DNA of 64,000 nt from Phallusia mammillata (taxonomy: Eukaryota > Chordata > Ascidiacea > Phlebobranchia > Ascidiidae), in NCBI GenBank assembly GCA_003260075.1, contig QLIY01000037.1, positions 4,218 through 68,217 of the forward strand, given 5' to 3'. Shown here one piece after another: positions 23,182-33,559 of the stretch. A program made the position numbers and the translations under genes. The notes below the pieces were generated by a model. It had not been told where the DNA came from. It did no database searches and worked only from the letters and a program-made list of their open reading frames with translations. The first letter of the stretch is position 1. Each line of letters begins with the position of its first letter.

Positions 23182-23869
23182 GAAACAACGTCCGACGAAA
23201 ACACGTAGTGAAAAACACGTGTCCACTTTTTGTACTTTCACATCGCCGCTACACGCACCAGTGAACACCGAATCACAGAAGTGTTGACAAAAGAGCGATC
23301 AGCTGACCGACAAGCATTGTTTTCTTCGTTCAAAACGATGGAATACGAGAGAAAGGAAAATACATGGTGGAGAATGGAGATCGAAGGTCACTTGGTCATG
23401 ATTCTGCATAGAGTAGTTAGATAAAAAAGCCTGCCGTTAAATTAAGTGGTAAGTAGACTGTAACGTACTGATTTGTGTATTATTTGTCGTTATGAAGCAT
23501 TGTGTGCATTGCTAAGTACGTAGAAGTAGAACAAGTACATACTGGGACATCAGAATATATTTATTAAAACATGTACTTAGACACACCACTAACTAAGGTA
23601 ACAAATTAAATTAGTGGCAGCTCTACTGCAATCTGAAGACAGCTACTGTTAATGAACTCTCTAAATTTATTACACAAAGGCTAAAATCCTGTAAAGAAGT
23701 TCAGGAAATGCAACCTGTGTTGATTTTAATGTAGTTATACTCACACAAATCCATGACTAAGAATTGTGTTCTGTAGAACAAATATTTTCAAGCAAAATTA
23801 GAAATCTATCTTTGAATTTAAAAGTAACCATATACTTACAAAACGTTTTCAGGTGAATGCAGTTAAATC
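23182..23869. other. Upstream flank of TMEM62
   Basis: AT-rich sequence without a recognisable gene. Just before the start codon, ACGTTTTCAG ends at 23852, 17 nt upstream of the ATG. It looks like a 3' splice site with no obvious 5' partner. Confidence 0.4.
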
Positions 23870-26800
23870 ATGTTGCTTCTTCGCATAGCAAAATACTCAG
23901 TTTTTTTCACAATAATTTATTTATTGTTCCTTGCTGTTACACTGTACAAACCACATCACTTGTCTAAGTCAGAATGGATGCCCACCAACCCACCATACCC
24001 TTCCAACAAGGCCTCCAATTTGTTTTGGTTTGTTCAGGTAACATAAGTGTTTTGTAGTCACAATTATTTTTTGAAACTACTTTTGATTTGAAGATATCAA
24101 TTTTTTTCGGCAAATTTTATTTTCAGGTTTCAGATATTCATATCAGTCGTTTCTATGACAAAACTCGAGGGCCAGACTTTAAATCTTTTTGTTCCACCAC
24201 TCTAAGTGCAATAAATCCTGAAGTTGTCCTGGTAACTGGGGATCTAACTGATGCAAAACACAAAAACTTGTATGATTCTGAGCAATTCCTTGACGAGTGG
24301 CAAACCTACAACAAAGTGTTGCAGGACACCAAAGTGTTGGACAAATTTGTTTGGTTGGATGTTAGAGGCAATCACGGTAAATTTTTGAATGTAGTCGGTC
24401 TGTAAAAAGCACTGAAGGCATTAAGCCTTGGTGCATGTAACTTTCTTGTGTGTGGAAATAGATGTGTTTAATATTTTGTCTGATGACTCTCCTGCCAACT
24501 ACTATGCCAGTCTGTCTGGGAGCAAAGGAAAGCTTTCCAGCACTACATGGAACTTGGTTAAGCCATATGGAAAATATTCCTTCATACCAGTGGATGCATC
24601 AATTATGCCGGGTCCTCGCAGGCCTTATAACTTCATGGGTATGTATTTTGCTTTGCTCTTTCGACTGCTTTACCACTTACATTTCCTGTTGGAAGTGAAA
24701 TTTAGATTTGCTAGTTTTTTTATGGGTCCCCTTCCCTGAAGGGGACACATATTGTTTTTGTCCGTATTTTTTTTTTCTTTTTTTCTTTTTTTCTTTTTTC
24801 TTTTTTCTTTTTTNNNNNNNNNNNNNNNNNNNNNNNNNNNNNNNNNNNNNNNNNNNNNNNNNNNNNNNNNNNNNNNNNNNNNNNNNNNNNNNNNNNNNNN
24901 NNNNNNNNNNNNNNNNNNNNNNNNNNNNNNNNNNNNNNNNNNNNNNNNNNNNNNNNNNNNNNNNNNNNNNNNNNNNNNNNNNNNNNNNNNNNNNNNNNNN
25001 NNNNNNNNNNNNNNNNNNNNNNNNNNNNNNNNNNNNNNNNNNNNNNNNNNNNNNNNNNNNNNNNNNNNNNNNNNNNNNNNNNNNNNNNNNNNNNNNNNNN
25101 NNNNNNNNNNNNNNNNNNNNNNNNNNNNNNNNNNNNNNNNNNNNNNNNNNNNNNNNNNNNNNNNNNNNNNNNNNNNNNNNNNNNNNNNNNNNNNNNNNNN
25201 NNNNNNNNNNNNNNNNNNNNNNNNNNNNNNNNNNNNNNNNNNNNNNNNNNNNNNNNNNNNNNNNNNNNNNNNNNNNNNNNNNNNNNNNNNNNNNNNNNNN
25301 NNNNNNNNNNNNNNNNNNNNNNNNNNNNNNNNNNNNNNNNNNNNNNNNNNNNNNNNNNNNNNNNNNNNNNNNNNNNNNNNNNNNNNNNNNNNNNNNNNNN
25401 NNNNNNNNNNNNNNNNNNNNNNNNNNNNNNNNNNNNNNNNNNNNNNNNNNNNNNNNNNNNNNNNNNNNNNNNNNNNNNNNNNNNNNNNNNNNNNNNNNNN
25501 NNNNNNNNNNNNNNNNNNNNNNNNNNNNNNNNNNNNNNNNNNNNNNNNNNNNNNNNNNNNNNNNNNNNNNNNNNNNNNNNNNNNNNNNTAAATGAAAAAC
25601 TCGTTTTGCGAAACAAAGTTAAATGAAAAGTTATGTATACACTTGCAGCAAATCGCTTTTTAATTGTCTGTAACACAACTGTTACAGCTTTCTAAAAAAA
25701 GGTTGAAACCTGACCTTGGACCACAATATCTGGGTCAAAGCAAGAGAATCAATTGAAATAATTTTTTTTTTTTTTTCTTTTTTAAAGTTTTTGTAATTAT
25801 ATGACAATAATAGTGCAAAAAGAATACGAAAAAATTTTTTTATTGTTGGGTTAATGCTTTCTAAAAATTTGTTCTTAAGAATTAAAAAATCACCGCAACA
25901 TTTGTTTACCGTAAATCCGCAAAAACACGCATGTGGGGACCCATTAGTTTTTGTTTACAAAAACAACCATATGTGTAGATCAAATGATATGTATAGTAAA
26001 TTGGTAAATATCGTATAGAATATATAAAATGGAAGTATATCAGAAAGCCACCATTCTAGTTTTTTTGGATATTGGTGGCTACACTGTAACAAGCTTGTAA
26101 CTACTGTTTGTGGTTTATATTTACAATAAACGAGCAAAAAGTAACCCCAAACACCACCACTATAGGGATAAAAATGTAAGGGGGTCACATATTCCTTAAT
26201 TTGGATGTGAACCAAATCAAAAGTATACGGTTTTTAAACTTACTTTTGCAGGTCATTTGTCATCTGATGAAGTTAAGAAGCTTCAGATAGAAGGCGAAAG
26301 GAGTCGCAAAAGTAACATGACTATTTGGTATGGACATTACCCTACACCTACTGTGTCATCTTCTGCTGCTGTTGGATTAAGAAGTGTCCTTGGGCATTTT
26401 GGTGCAGTTTACCTTTGTGGACATATGCATGACTTGGGTGGACTATTTCCACATTTGCAAGCAATGCACCCTAGTGGTAAGTATAAAAACAAATATATTT
26501 TGGGGTGTTTTTTGTAAACTGTTAATAATGGTTAAACATAAACTGTTTACAACATTGTAGTTTCTAATCTTTGCCAGATATTTAAAAGAGAAACACAAAT
26601 TGAATTTATTTACTATGCAGAACCTAGCAACTGAGCTGAGTTAAATGATTTACCAAATTTAACACAAAGTTAAGAGCAATCCAATTTAACAGTTAGTTAT
26701 CTCATTTTAACTCATAAAATGTACTTGTGTCTCTAAGCACTATTTTAAATACTTAGCCATTAAAAACAAATTTTACTTAATTCCACATATTTTAGGATTT

Positions 26801-28733
26801 CTTGAACTGGAAGTAAAAGATTGGAAATGGAATCGTTATTACAGGGTCATTGCAGTAGATCATGATCTTATATCATATGTGGATATGCCTTTTAACCAGT
26901 GGCCAGTAGTTTTAATAAGCAATCCTAAACCAGCAAGGGACATGATACCAAAACATGAACCTATTGGCAGAATAAAAAAGTCGTCACACATAAGGTAAGA
27001 GCAATTGATGCTGAAATGGCAAAAGTTTAAGAGTAATTGGATTGAAATGTAATTAAAGCTTAAAAAGCAACACACACACACACACATATATATATATCTG
27101 TACATTTATTTTTATTTTATACAGTGAAACGTTTTTTGCAACTAAAGTCAACAAATAGTATATATATATGCAGTAAACCTAAACACAAAAAGGTGTATGA
27201 TATTCAAAAACAGTTTCGGTTTCAGATTTTTAGCGTTCAGTACTGCCCGTATAACAAAGACTTCTGTGGCCGTTGACGGAGTGATAACAGAGGAAGCATC
27301 ACATGTTGAAGGCCCTCTGTGGGTTTGCAAGTAAGTGCTTTGGCAGTAGTTTAGATTGGACTTTGTCACTACTCCACTTGTCTGTTAGTTCCAGCCAAAG
27401 TCCTATTTTAGTGAACCGACTGACATAAAATCACAAGTCGCCATATCACTGATTTCTGTGACTTACTTCATTTTGCAGTGAATACATTAATATTTAAATT
27501 TTTATTTCACTTAAAATCAAAACCATCTGCCAACAAAAAAATTATGTTTGCAAAACAAATATGTTAATAACTATTAACAATGGAGACAAACAATTTTTAA
27601 TTTATTTTTGGATTGAAATAAACTTTTTTGAAAACTTTAGTGTGCATAACAATGGATTATTATCATTTCAGATGGGATCCATCTCTTTTTAAAAGTGGTG
27701 TCCATGTTTTAAATGTAACTGTTGAAGATGAGTCTGGTGCAACAAATTCTCATGTTTCTCGTTTTAGTCTTGATGACGAATGGCCTATTGACTTCAGTTT
27801 TTCTGCAACTGTGATTTTACTGACTGATTTTTGTACAATTGTAAGCTACTAAATAAATCCTGTTAAATAAATATGTTTTTGGTCAATTAAAAATGTATTT
27901 TTTACAGGCTAAAACAGCTTTTGCAAGTTTTATTGCAATCGCAGTTACCACTATTATGTTGGTAAAAAGATATGGAGTTCAAATTCCAAATGAAAATAGT
28001 TTTATTCAGCTTTGGCTCTTCAGACTTCAGCTGTTAATTTCGGACAATTTTACATTTTATGCACTGATTGTTTTCCTGTTAAACCTCGCAATAGGTATGT
28101 TAAATTGCATTGGTCTTTACATTGTATGATATATATAGCTTAGTACTGAAAACCTTTGCATCCCTAAATATATGTACATATATATATATGTCTTCACTTT
28201 TCTAGGTCCCCATTTCATCGGAGAAATTGTAACAGGTCATATTGGAGCTTGTTTTGTTTATGGACTCCTAATTGAAGGCCAACTTGTTTCTGAATATCTC
28301 CTATATGCTCACTCAATATCAATAGTAAGTTAACACTAAACAACATTGTGTCATTCTTATTCCTTATGTTGTCTCTCTACTTTGATATATATTAAAAAAG
28401 AACTTGGACTTTTACTTTGTAAATTTAATTTTACAGTTCATATTTCACTATACAACTGCAATCATATATTTGTCATACTGTGCTGAAGTACGTTGGATGG
28501 ACAATTTTAGCTTCAAACAGTCATTCCAGAAGCGTAAAACCTGGCTTTTTCATATTTTATTTCTTCATGTTGTACTGTGTCATTGTTACTCATGCTTAGA
28601 AGTATATTTAAGTTATGGTACTTTGTCTCTGCTTTTAAGTCCTGCCAAACTTTGGTGGAGTTTAATGTTTATTGTCCTTACATTGCGCACATGGATGTGC
28701 ACACGCCGCATACAACGGAGAGTAAAGTTCTAA
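23870..28733 (+). CDS. TMEM62: TMEM62, membrane-anchored metallophosphoesterase-like protein
   Basis: A predicted multi-pass membrane protein with a calcineurin-like phosphoesterase domain; its cellular role is poorly known. Ten exons: 23870-24037, 24127-24376, 24462-24638, 26252-26476, 26796-26994, 27226-27330, 27672-27840, 27908-28094, 28206-28324 and 28437-28733, giving 631 residues (human 643). An N-terminal signal-anchor (FFTIIYLLFLAVTLY) is followed by metal-binding motifs VSDIHIS, TGDLTDAK, RGNHD (split by an intron) and CGHMHDLGG. Then come a beta-rich region (WPVVLISNPKP) and several C-terminal helices (FASFIAIAVTTIMLV, LIVFLLNLAIG). Intron 3 holds repeat A and the assembly gap, but exons on both sides join in frame, so no coding sequence seems lost. 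An AATAAA lies about 120 bp after the stop. Confidence 0.93.
24722..26066. repeat. Dispersed repeat family A, copy interrupted by gap
   Basis: The left end (ATGGGTCCCCTTCCCTGAAG plus T/C tract) and right end (CGAAACAAAGTTAAATG to TTCTAGTTTTT) match 6352-7658. ATGGGTCCCC at the left end and GGGGACCCAT at 25934-25943 are a perfect 10-bp inverted repeat. CTAGTTTTTTT occurs at 24711-24721 and again at 26056-26066, possibly a target duplication, though the right one is partly shared with the other copy. It lies within TMEM62 intron 3. Confidence 0.8.
24814..25588. other. Assembly gap (775 N)
   Basis: The gap begins inside the T/C tract of repeat A and ends where the same repeat resumes. The full copy has about 750 bp between the same landmarks (6450 to 7200), so the gap length fits one intact repeat copy. 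Any reading frame across the N run is meaningless. Confidence 0.98.
27070..27097. repeat. CA/TA microsatellite
   Basis: A CA run passes directly into TA repeats within a TMEM62 intron. Confidence 0.9.
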
Positions 28734-29031
28734 ACCTGTACTATATATGTATATGTTGTTGGCTTCTGTGTGTTGTGTTAATGGCACTTAGTACATGAAA
28801 AACTGTGTGTTGAGTGTTGTACCTGTGCTGCTTTTAATGGTCATGTAACAATAAATGGTGCAAATGCAATGTGAAAGTGTGACATGTAAACGCAAAGAAT
28901 TCTTCTGCACACCAACCATTAAAACACACAAACAAGTGTGATGTATGGTATTTCACCATCGACTTGTGTGACCAACAACCACAAAATTAAAAAAGTGATG
29001 TAGTTTGTCAGGTTCTCTACATGTTTTTTAG

Positions 29032-30187
29032 TCACACTTCATCCTCATTTAAAAGCATATTAGGTATTCCATTAGAAATCGGAAATTTTCTGCCACTTTC
29101 TGGACATTTCAAACTTCCTGTTATTACTTCAATTTCCATCAAAGCATGGTGTGCTTTCTGTAGAAAATCATTGTCTTTTTCACAATTCTCAATCGGTTCC
29201 TCTGGTAGACAGTCTTTCTTGCCAATCTGAAACAGAGTAACAATTCAATAGGTTTAAGTGTAATGCGATGTCATAACAAACTACAGGTATTAGCATGTGT
29301 AACAGAAATATACAAGATACACGAGAAGAGCGGCAAATTTAGAATATTTAACTTCACTAGGTTTATTTCCAGAAATTGCATGACCAAAAGTCAATTTGAA
29401 TCAATGGAATCATTTGTTTACAGCGCTCAGAAATAAACATCATAATTTTTAGGAAAAAAACGAACAAATTAAAGCATACTACAATACATGTATTTGCTTT
29501 ACCCATTCCATGGCTTTTACAAGAGCTGGCCATTCAATTCTTGACATCATCCTACTGATAAACTCTGGGTTAAAATCCACCTCTTTCTCCTCCACTTCTG
29601 TTGCCTTAAGAAAGAGAAGCCAAGGTGTTACAAACGTTGACAAACTGGTTATCAATGTCATTAAGTTAGCGAGCAAAACTTTATTAAATAGGGGTGACAC
29701 TAAAACGGTGAATGGGCGAGATGGCGGGGCGACGTGAAAACCTCTGAATATCGAGTTCAATTGCTGACGGTTAGTGCTATTAAGGTTGGGATAAGGTTTT
29801 ATAATATAAAATCATTAAAAATAATTCCCCCGGATACCTTCCGCGACCGAGGGAAACATTCAGCGGCCGAGGGAGACTTCCCGCCCAAGCATTTTTGCTG
29901 AATGTCAAGAAACAGCTAAATAAGTTTTAGGCAGGGACATTTTTTGATTTATGTACTATTATAAAACCCCAACCCAACCCTAATAGCACTAACCGTCAGC
30001 AATTTACCCGATATTTAGCAGTTCCGCGACGTCCCGCCCGTCCCGCCCATTCAGCGTTTTGGTGTCACCCATTAAATAGTGGAAAACAAAATTAGAAATT
30101 GAAACTACTTACCTCTATTATCAGGGGATATCCGTTTGTAACTCCCTTTACATGCGACGTCAACATATTATGTGTTATCAAACGCAT
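29032..30187 (-). CDS. TRMT112: Multifunctional methyltransferase subunit TRM112
   Basis: A small zinc-ribbon-fold activator that stabilises several methyltransferases acting on tRNA, rRNA and release factor eRF1. Three exons by plus-strand coordinate: 30187-30113, 29604-29503 and 29226-29032, giving 123 residues (human 125). The N-terminus is [16 protein letters not shown]. The middle reads [13 protein letters not shown] and the conserved C-terminal ribbon reads [18 protein letters not shown]. Only one of the zinc-binding cysteines is retained in this ribbon, as in other animals. Intron 1 contains a 379-bp transposon. The gene is divergent from MKKS, with 400 bp between the start codons. Confidence 0.93.
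29692..30070. mobile_element. Long-TIR MITE with 9-bp target duplication
   Basis: A 379-bp element with long imperfect inverted arms of about 120 bp. The left arm begins GGGTGACACTAAAACG and the right arm ends CGTTTTGGTGTCACCC. It is flanked by a perfect 9-bp repeat ATTAAATAG (29683-29691 and 30071-30079). A 9-bp duplication fits Mutator-like elements, but the class is inferred. Both arms carry the motif GCTGACGGTTAGTGCTATTA. It sits in TRMT112 intron 1. Confidence 0.85.
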
Positions 30188-30587
30188 ATTGAGGATTCTT
30201 GAAAGAAGCATGCGCGCTGTTCAGTCTTCAAATTGTTTTGACATGAACATATATTTTTATAACTTTGTTGTTACGTTGCGGCAGGGCATTGACCTGAAAT
30301 TCCTATGTAAAAAAATGTAATAGTATGTTACAAAGTTTTATGCACAAAAAAATAAAAATCACAGTTTACGAAAGTTGTAATTGTTTATGTAATCGTTTAT
30401 TTTTCTTGGAGAAATATTTCTGAATGGCGTTCAGTTTAGCATTGGAAAAACTAGAAAAATACCCCAAGTAGCGAAGCATGCTTTTTGCACTTAATGTGTT
30501 TGTGACTGTGTGTTTGCCTTGCAATGCTTAAATTTACAGTCTTGTTTTGTTCAAAAAAAGTTGCAATTGCAACGTTGAATTGCAAAT
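30188..30587. promoter_or_regulatory. Shared divergent promoter of TRMT112 and MKKS
   Basis: Only 400 bp separate the two start codons on opposite strands. I see no TATA box in a clear position. The role is inferred from arrangement alone. Confidence 0.5.
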
Positions 30588-32093
30588 ATGTCAGAAAACG
30601 TCCGTCCCGTCCAAGATCGTAAAGGTGTAATTCGTTTTCAACCATTAAGAAGTCAAGAACTACTCAACCGTATTAGTGAAATCAAAAAATCTTTTCTGAC
30701 CAGCTACGGACCGAAGGCCAGGACAAAAATATGCTGCCAAGAGGACAGCAACGATATAATCGTAAGTAGTTGCTCCACCGTGTTGTTAGATGCAATCCTT
30801 TCAATCAGCAATGAACCAATAATAAAGATGATTACATGCGCTACTGAGGCACACTTGAAAAATCACTATGATTTTGGATTGTTTTGCCAGCTGCTTTGCT
30901 TGTCTCTTATACAGGATGGTTTGCAATCAGATGTACCGACATGCCTTGTAGCAGAAATATACCAGATGTTACTACAGACAATACTAATTCACGTCAAAGA
31001 ACATTCAAGTGGTAATGTTGTCAAACCAGTTGATATAAGCACTGTGCAGCCACTATTAAACTTGTTGGAAGGAGTATTAAAATCGAAGCCTGCTTTGCTA
31101 CTTTCCACCACTGATAAAAACAAGTTATCTGCAATGTTACTTAAGGCAGTACTTGGGTGTATTGGCTCTGACAGTAAAGAGACTATAGAATGGCCTGTTT
31201 TGCACTTCCAACAAGGAAAACACGTCTCTGAAAGCATGTACTTCAATGGCGTTATTTTGACAATGCCACATTACTCTAAAGGATCTTTGGAGGAGGCATT
31301 TAACAATTTTGACGCGTCAAAGAAAAACACTATTTTAATGAATATTTCTATCACCACAAAGGATTTGTATGATTTACTTCTACCTGGTGACAATAAGTCA
31401 AAAACTATGAGCTTTATCAATGAATACATCCAAGAGTATGGCAAGACTCTTGTAAAACACAATGTTGGTGTCGTTTTGAACCAAAAAGCAATCTGTGATG
31501 AGTTAAAAAAATTTCTGCAAGTAAACTCAATATTGGTTTTGGATAGAATTGGAAGTCAGCCAATGGAATACCTTGGTAAAATTACCAAAGGTCGAATAGT
31601 TGGTCACTTAGCAGAAGACATTCAGTTGTGTCTTGGAAGCTTAGACTCAATTGCCTTGGTGAAAGTGAATGGTAAACCTTATGTTCATCTTACAAACATG
31701 TCAGTTGCAGTAACTTCTCTGGTAATGTGCTCCAGTAACCTTATGGTTATGGATGACCTCAAACATACAATTAGAGCTAGCATAAATGCTGTAAATCAAA
31801 CACTAAAAACACAAAAAGTGCTTCTTGGTGCTGGTAAAACCGAGTTATATCTGTCACAGTATCTCCAAGATTTCTATAGTTCCTGTAAACCTGAAAGTGG
31901 AGCAAATTGGTCACAAGGCCAATTTCAACTTTGTCTCAAAGGATTCTGTAAAGCATTAAACCGGTTAGGGACACATGTACAGACAGAAGACACTGTTTAT
32001 GACTCGTTCGATGCAAAGATCAATGCATATGTGGTTGCTGTACAAACTGCGGCATTGGTTTTACAAATCCAGTTCCAAATTACAGAAGACTAA
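30588..32093 (+). CDS. MKKS: MKKS/BBS6 chaperonin-like protein, intronless
   Basis: A group II chaperonin-related protein that, with BBS10 and BBS12, helps assemble the BBSome needed for cilia. A single open frame of 501 residues starts at ATG (MSENVRPVQDRKGV). Family landmarks are LTSYGPKARTKI near residue 40, QKAICDELKKFLQVN, LDRIGSQPMEYLGKI, LLGAGKTELYLSQYL and the terminus VVAVQTAALVLQIQFQITED. The ATPase motif GDGTT of true chaperonins is absent, as expected for BBS6. Vertebrate MKKS has introns and is somewhat longer (570 residues in human). The intronless form is unusual beside intron-rich neighbours and suggests intron loss or replacement by a retrocopy. A short transposon-like repeat lies 64 bp after the stop. 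Confidence 0.9.
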   Translation: MSENVRPVQDRKGVIRFQPLRSQELLNRISEIKKSFLTSYGPKARTKICCQEDSNDIIVSSCSTVLLDAILSISNEPIIKMITCATEAHLKNHYDFGLFCQLLCLSLIQDGLQSDVPTCLVAEIYQMLLQTILIHVKEHSSGNVVKPVDISTVQPLLNLLEGVLKSKPALLLSTTDKNKLSAMLLKAVLGCIGSDSKETIEWPVLHFQQGKHVSESMYFNGVILTMPHYSKGSLEEAFNNFDASKKNTILMNISITTKDLYDLLLPGDNKSKTMSFINEYIQEYGKTLVKHNVGVVLNQKAICDELKKFLQVNSILVLDRIGSQPMEYLGKITKGRIVGHLAEDIQLCLGSLDSIALVKVNGKPYVHLTNMSVAVTSLVMCSSNLMVMDDLKHTIRASINAVNQTLKTQKVLLGAGKTELYLSQYLQDFYSSCKPESGANWSQGQFQLCLKGFCKALNRLGTHVQTEDTVYDSFDAKINAYVVAVQTAALVLQIQFQITED

Positions 32094-32157
32094 GCAAATA
32101 AGGGCAATGAAAACTAACCAAAAGGTATGTACATTTTGTACAGTTTTTTTATGGGTC

Positions 32158-32425
32158 TTACTAAATACCATATGTTACTGCATGATACAGCAGGGTAAAT
32201 CACAAGGTGTGCCGTGTGGTCTGTGGAATGTGAGAATATAAGCTCCAACAAGGGTAAATGAGATCAAGTTTGTTGCAATATTTCAATTATGAACCCTCAC
32301 CCAACCTAAATAAGTGTAAACGTCAGCGCTTTTACAAGTTTGTAAAAATATAATTTTTGCATTAGACACATCACTGTCCATAAAACTGCTTAACATACAG
32401 TATCATGCTGTATTTAATACCACCA
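32158..32425. mobile_element. TIR-bearing MITE, family PQ copy 1
   Basis: Related to 54168-54445. Shared blocks are TTACTAAATAC/GTACTAAATAC, GCATGATA, CCAACAAGGGTAAA, ACCCAACCT-AATA, GTATCATG(C)-GTATTTA-TACCAC. The two ends are inverted (ACTAAATAC... and GTATTTAATACC). I could not fix a target duplication. Confidence 0.6.
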
Positions 32426-32576
32426 GTCCCTTAAAGGTACCAGTAATCGCATTTGAGTAAAAAGTTAATGTTGCTGTGCTGCACCCCTGTAGAATGTTCT
32501 AGTAAATTGACAGAACAAAGTTACGCGGATCACATTGCATTTTTTATTTGCACACACATGAACAAGCAACGCTTCG

Positions 32577-33347
32577 TCAGGCGTCTCCACATTCGTTTAT
32601 GAACGGTGTAATGTACTCCGAGTGTCGTATTCCCGTAGAATAGTGTGGTGCGCGCGGTCGGTTGATGGTGACACTCTCAGGGTAATGTGCACCAGGTCCT
32701 GGCTTCTGCGTTTTGTCACCGGGCATGTAGCGTCTGGCCAGCATCGAGTAGCAAGGGGGCTGTTTTTTGTAGCTGTTCGGGTCCACAATACTGTAGCGGG
32801 CCGATCCTGGGGTCTTTGCCAAATCCTCGTCAAAACTGCCAGTTCGGGATCGCCCAGTCATGGAGTAACTAGGGTTGGAAACCTTGTTGATCACTTTGCT
32901 GCCCAGTAGACTCGGCAATCCGTAGCTGTTTGGTGATGGATATGAGTCGCATTGTCTGTAGCGAGTACGAGAACCCATGGAATACTTGGGTGCGTGTCGT
33001 TCGCCCTGTGGGTGAACCTTCTCGTTTTGGTACTTGCCTGGTCCCGGGGTCTTGAAAACGTTTGGATCTCTCGGCCTTCCCAATATGGAATAATGCGGCG
33101 TTCCGTCCTTGCCTGATCTCGTATAGCGCGGCTCGATGTAGTAAACCGGTCCAGGACTGCACTTGTTATCCCTGATGAAGGAGTTTCCGAGCCTCTTTCC
33201 AAACGAATAAGCCGGTTTCATATGTTTCGTGAAATCGTGGCCAATGTAGCCGCATGTCGATGGTAGTCTGTATCTTCCTGAACCAGGGCCCCGGAGTTTT
33301 GCTGCGATGAAAGGCCTGAGCTCAGTTCCGTTTTCCTCCGAAGCCAT
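32577..33347 (-). CDS. ODF3: ODF3/CIMAP1 sperm-tail protein, intronless
   Basis: A ciliary microtubule-associated/outer dense fibre protein found in sperm flagella. The single exon encodes 256 residues (human ODF3/CIMAP1A 254), starting MASEENGTELRPF. It has repeated Pro-Gly-Pro (STPGR-type) motifs: SPGPVYYIEP, TPGPGKYQNE, SPNSYGLPS, TPGSARYSIV and KPGPGAHYPE. Between them are typical Y-S-M/L-G/A-R units such as PHYSILGRPRD and PKYSMGSRTRY. A poly(A) signal on the minus strand lies near 32542. A CRE palindrome lies 77 bp upstream of the start codon. Paralogues (ODF3L, CIMAP1B-D) are close, so the exact orthologue is uncertain. Confidence 0.9.
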   Translation of the reverse strand: MASEENGTELRPFIAAKLRGPGSGRYRLPSTCGYIGHDFTKHMKPAYSFGKRLGNSFIRDNKCSPGPVYYIEPRYTRSGKDGTPHYSILGRPRDPNVFKTPGPGKYQNEKVHPQGERHAPKYSMGSRTRYRQCDSYPSPNSYGLPSLLGSKVINKVSNPSYSMTGRSRTGSFDEDLAKTPGSARYSIVDPNSYKKQPPCYSMLARRYMPGDKTQKPGPGAHYPESVTINRPRAPHYSTGIRHSEYITPFINECGDA

Positions 33348-33423
33348 GATTTTAACTCATACGCATGCAGACGCCCAATTATTTTCCAAAACAGCTGGTT
33401 TTGATGTGTTAACACGGTGATTG

Positions 33424-33431
33424 TGACGTCA
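33424..33431. promoter_or_regulatory. CRE palindrome upstream of ODF3
   Basis: A perfect TGACGTCA lies 77 bp upstream of the ODF3 start codon (minus-strand gene). In vertebrates, CREM binds such sites in spermatid promoters. Function here is inferred. Confidence 0.55.
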
Positions 33432-33559
33432 CATGCGTGTTTATAACTAACAATAACAGCATTGTTGTTAAATGCCAGTTGAGTACACAGCTGTGAGGAA
33501 TCTGGTTCACTGAGTTTATTTAATGCACGTGTAGTAGTTGGTTTATTCTGCGTGCACAA

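Noticed and set aside
24708-25676. Long frames of about 300 codons on both strands
   Set aside because: They consist mostly of N bases from the assembly gap.
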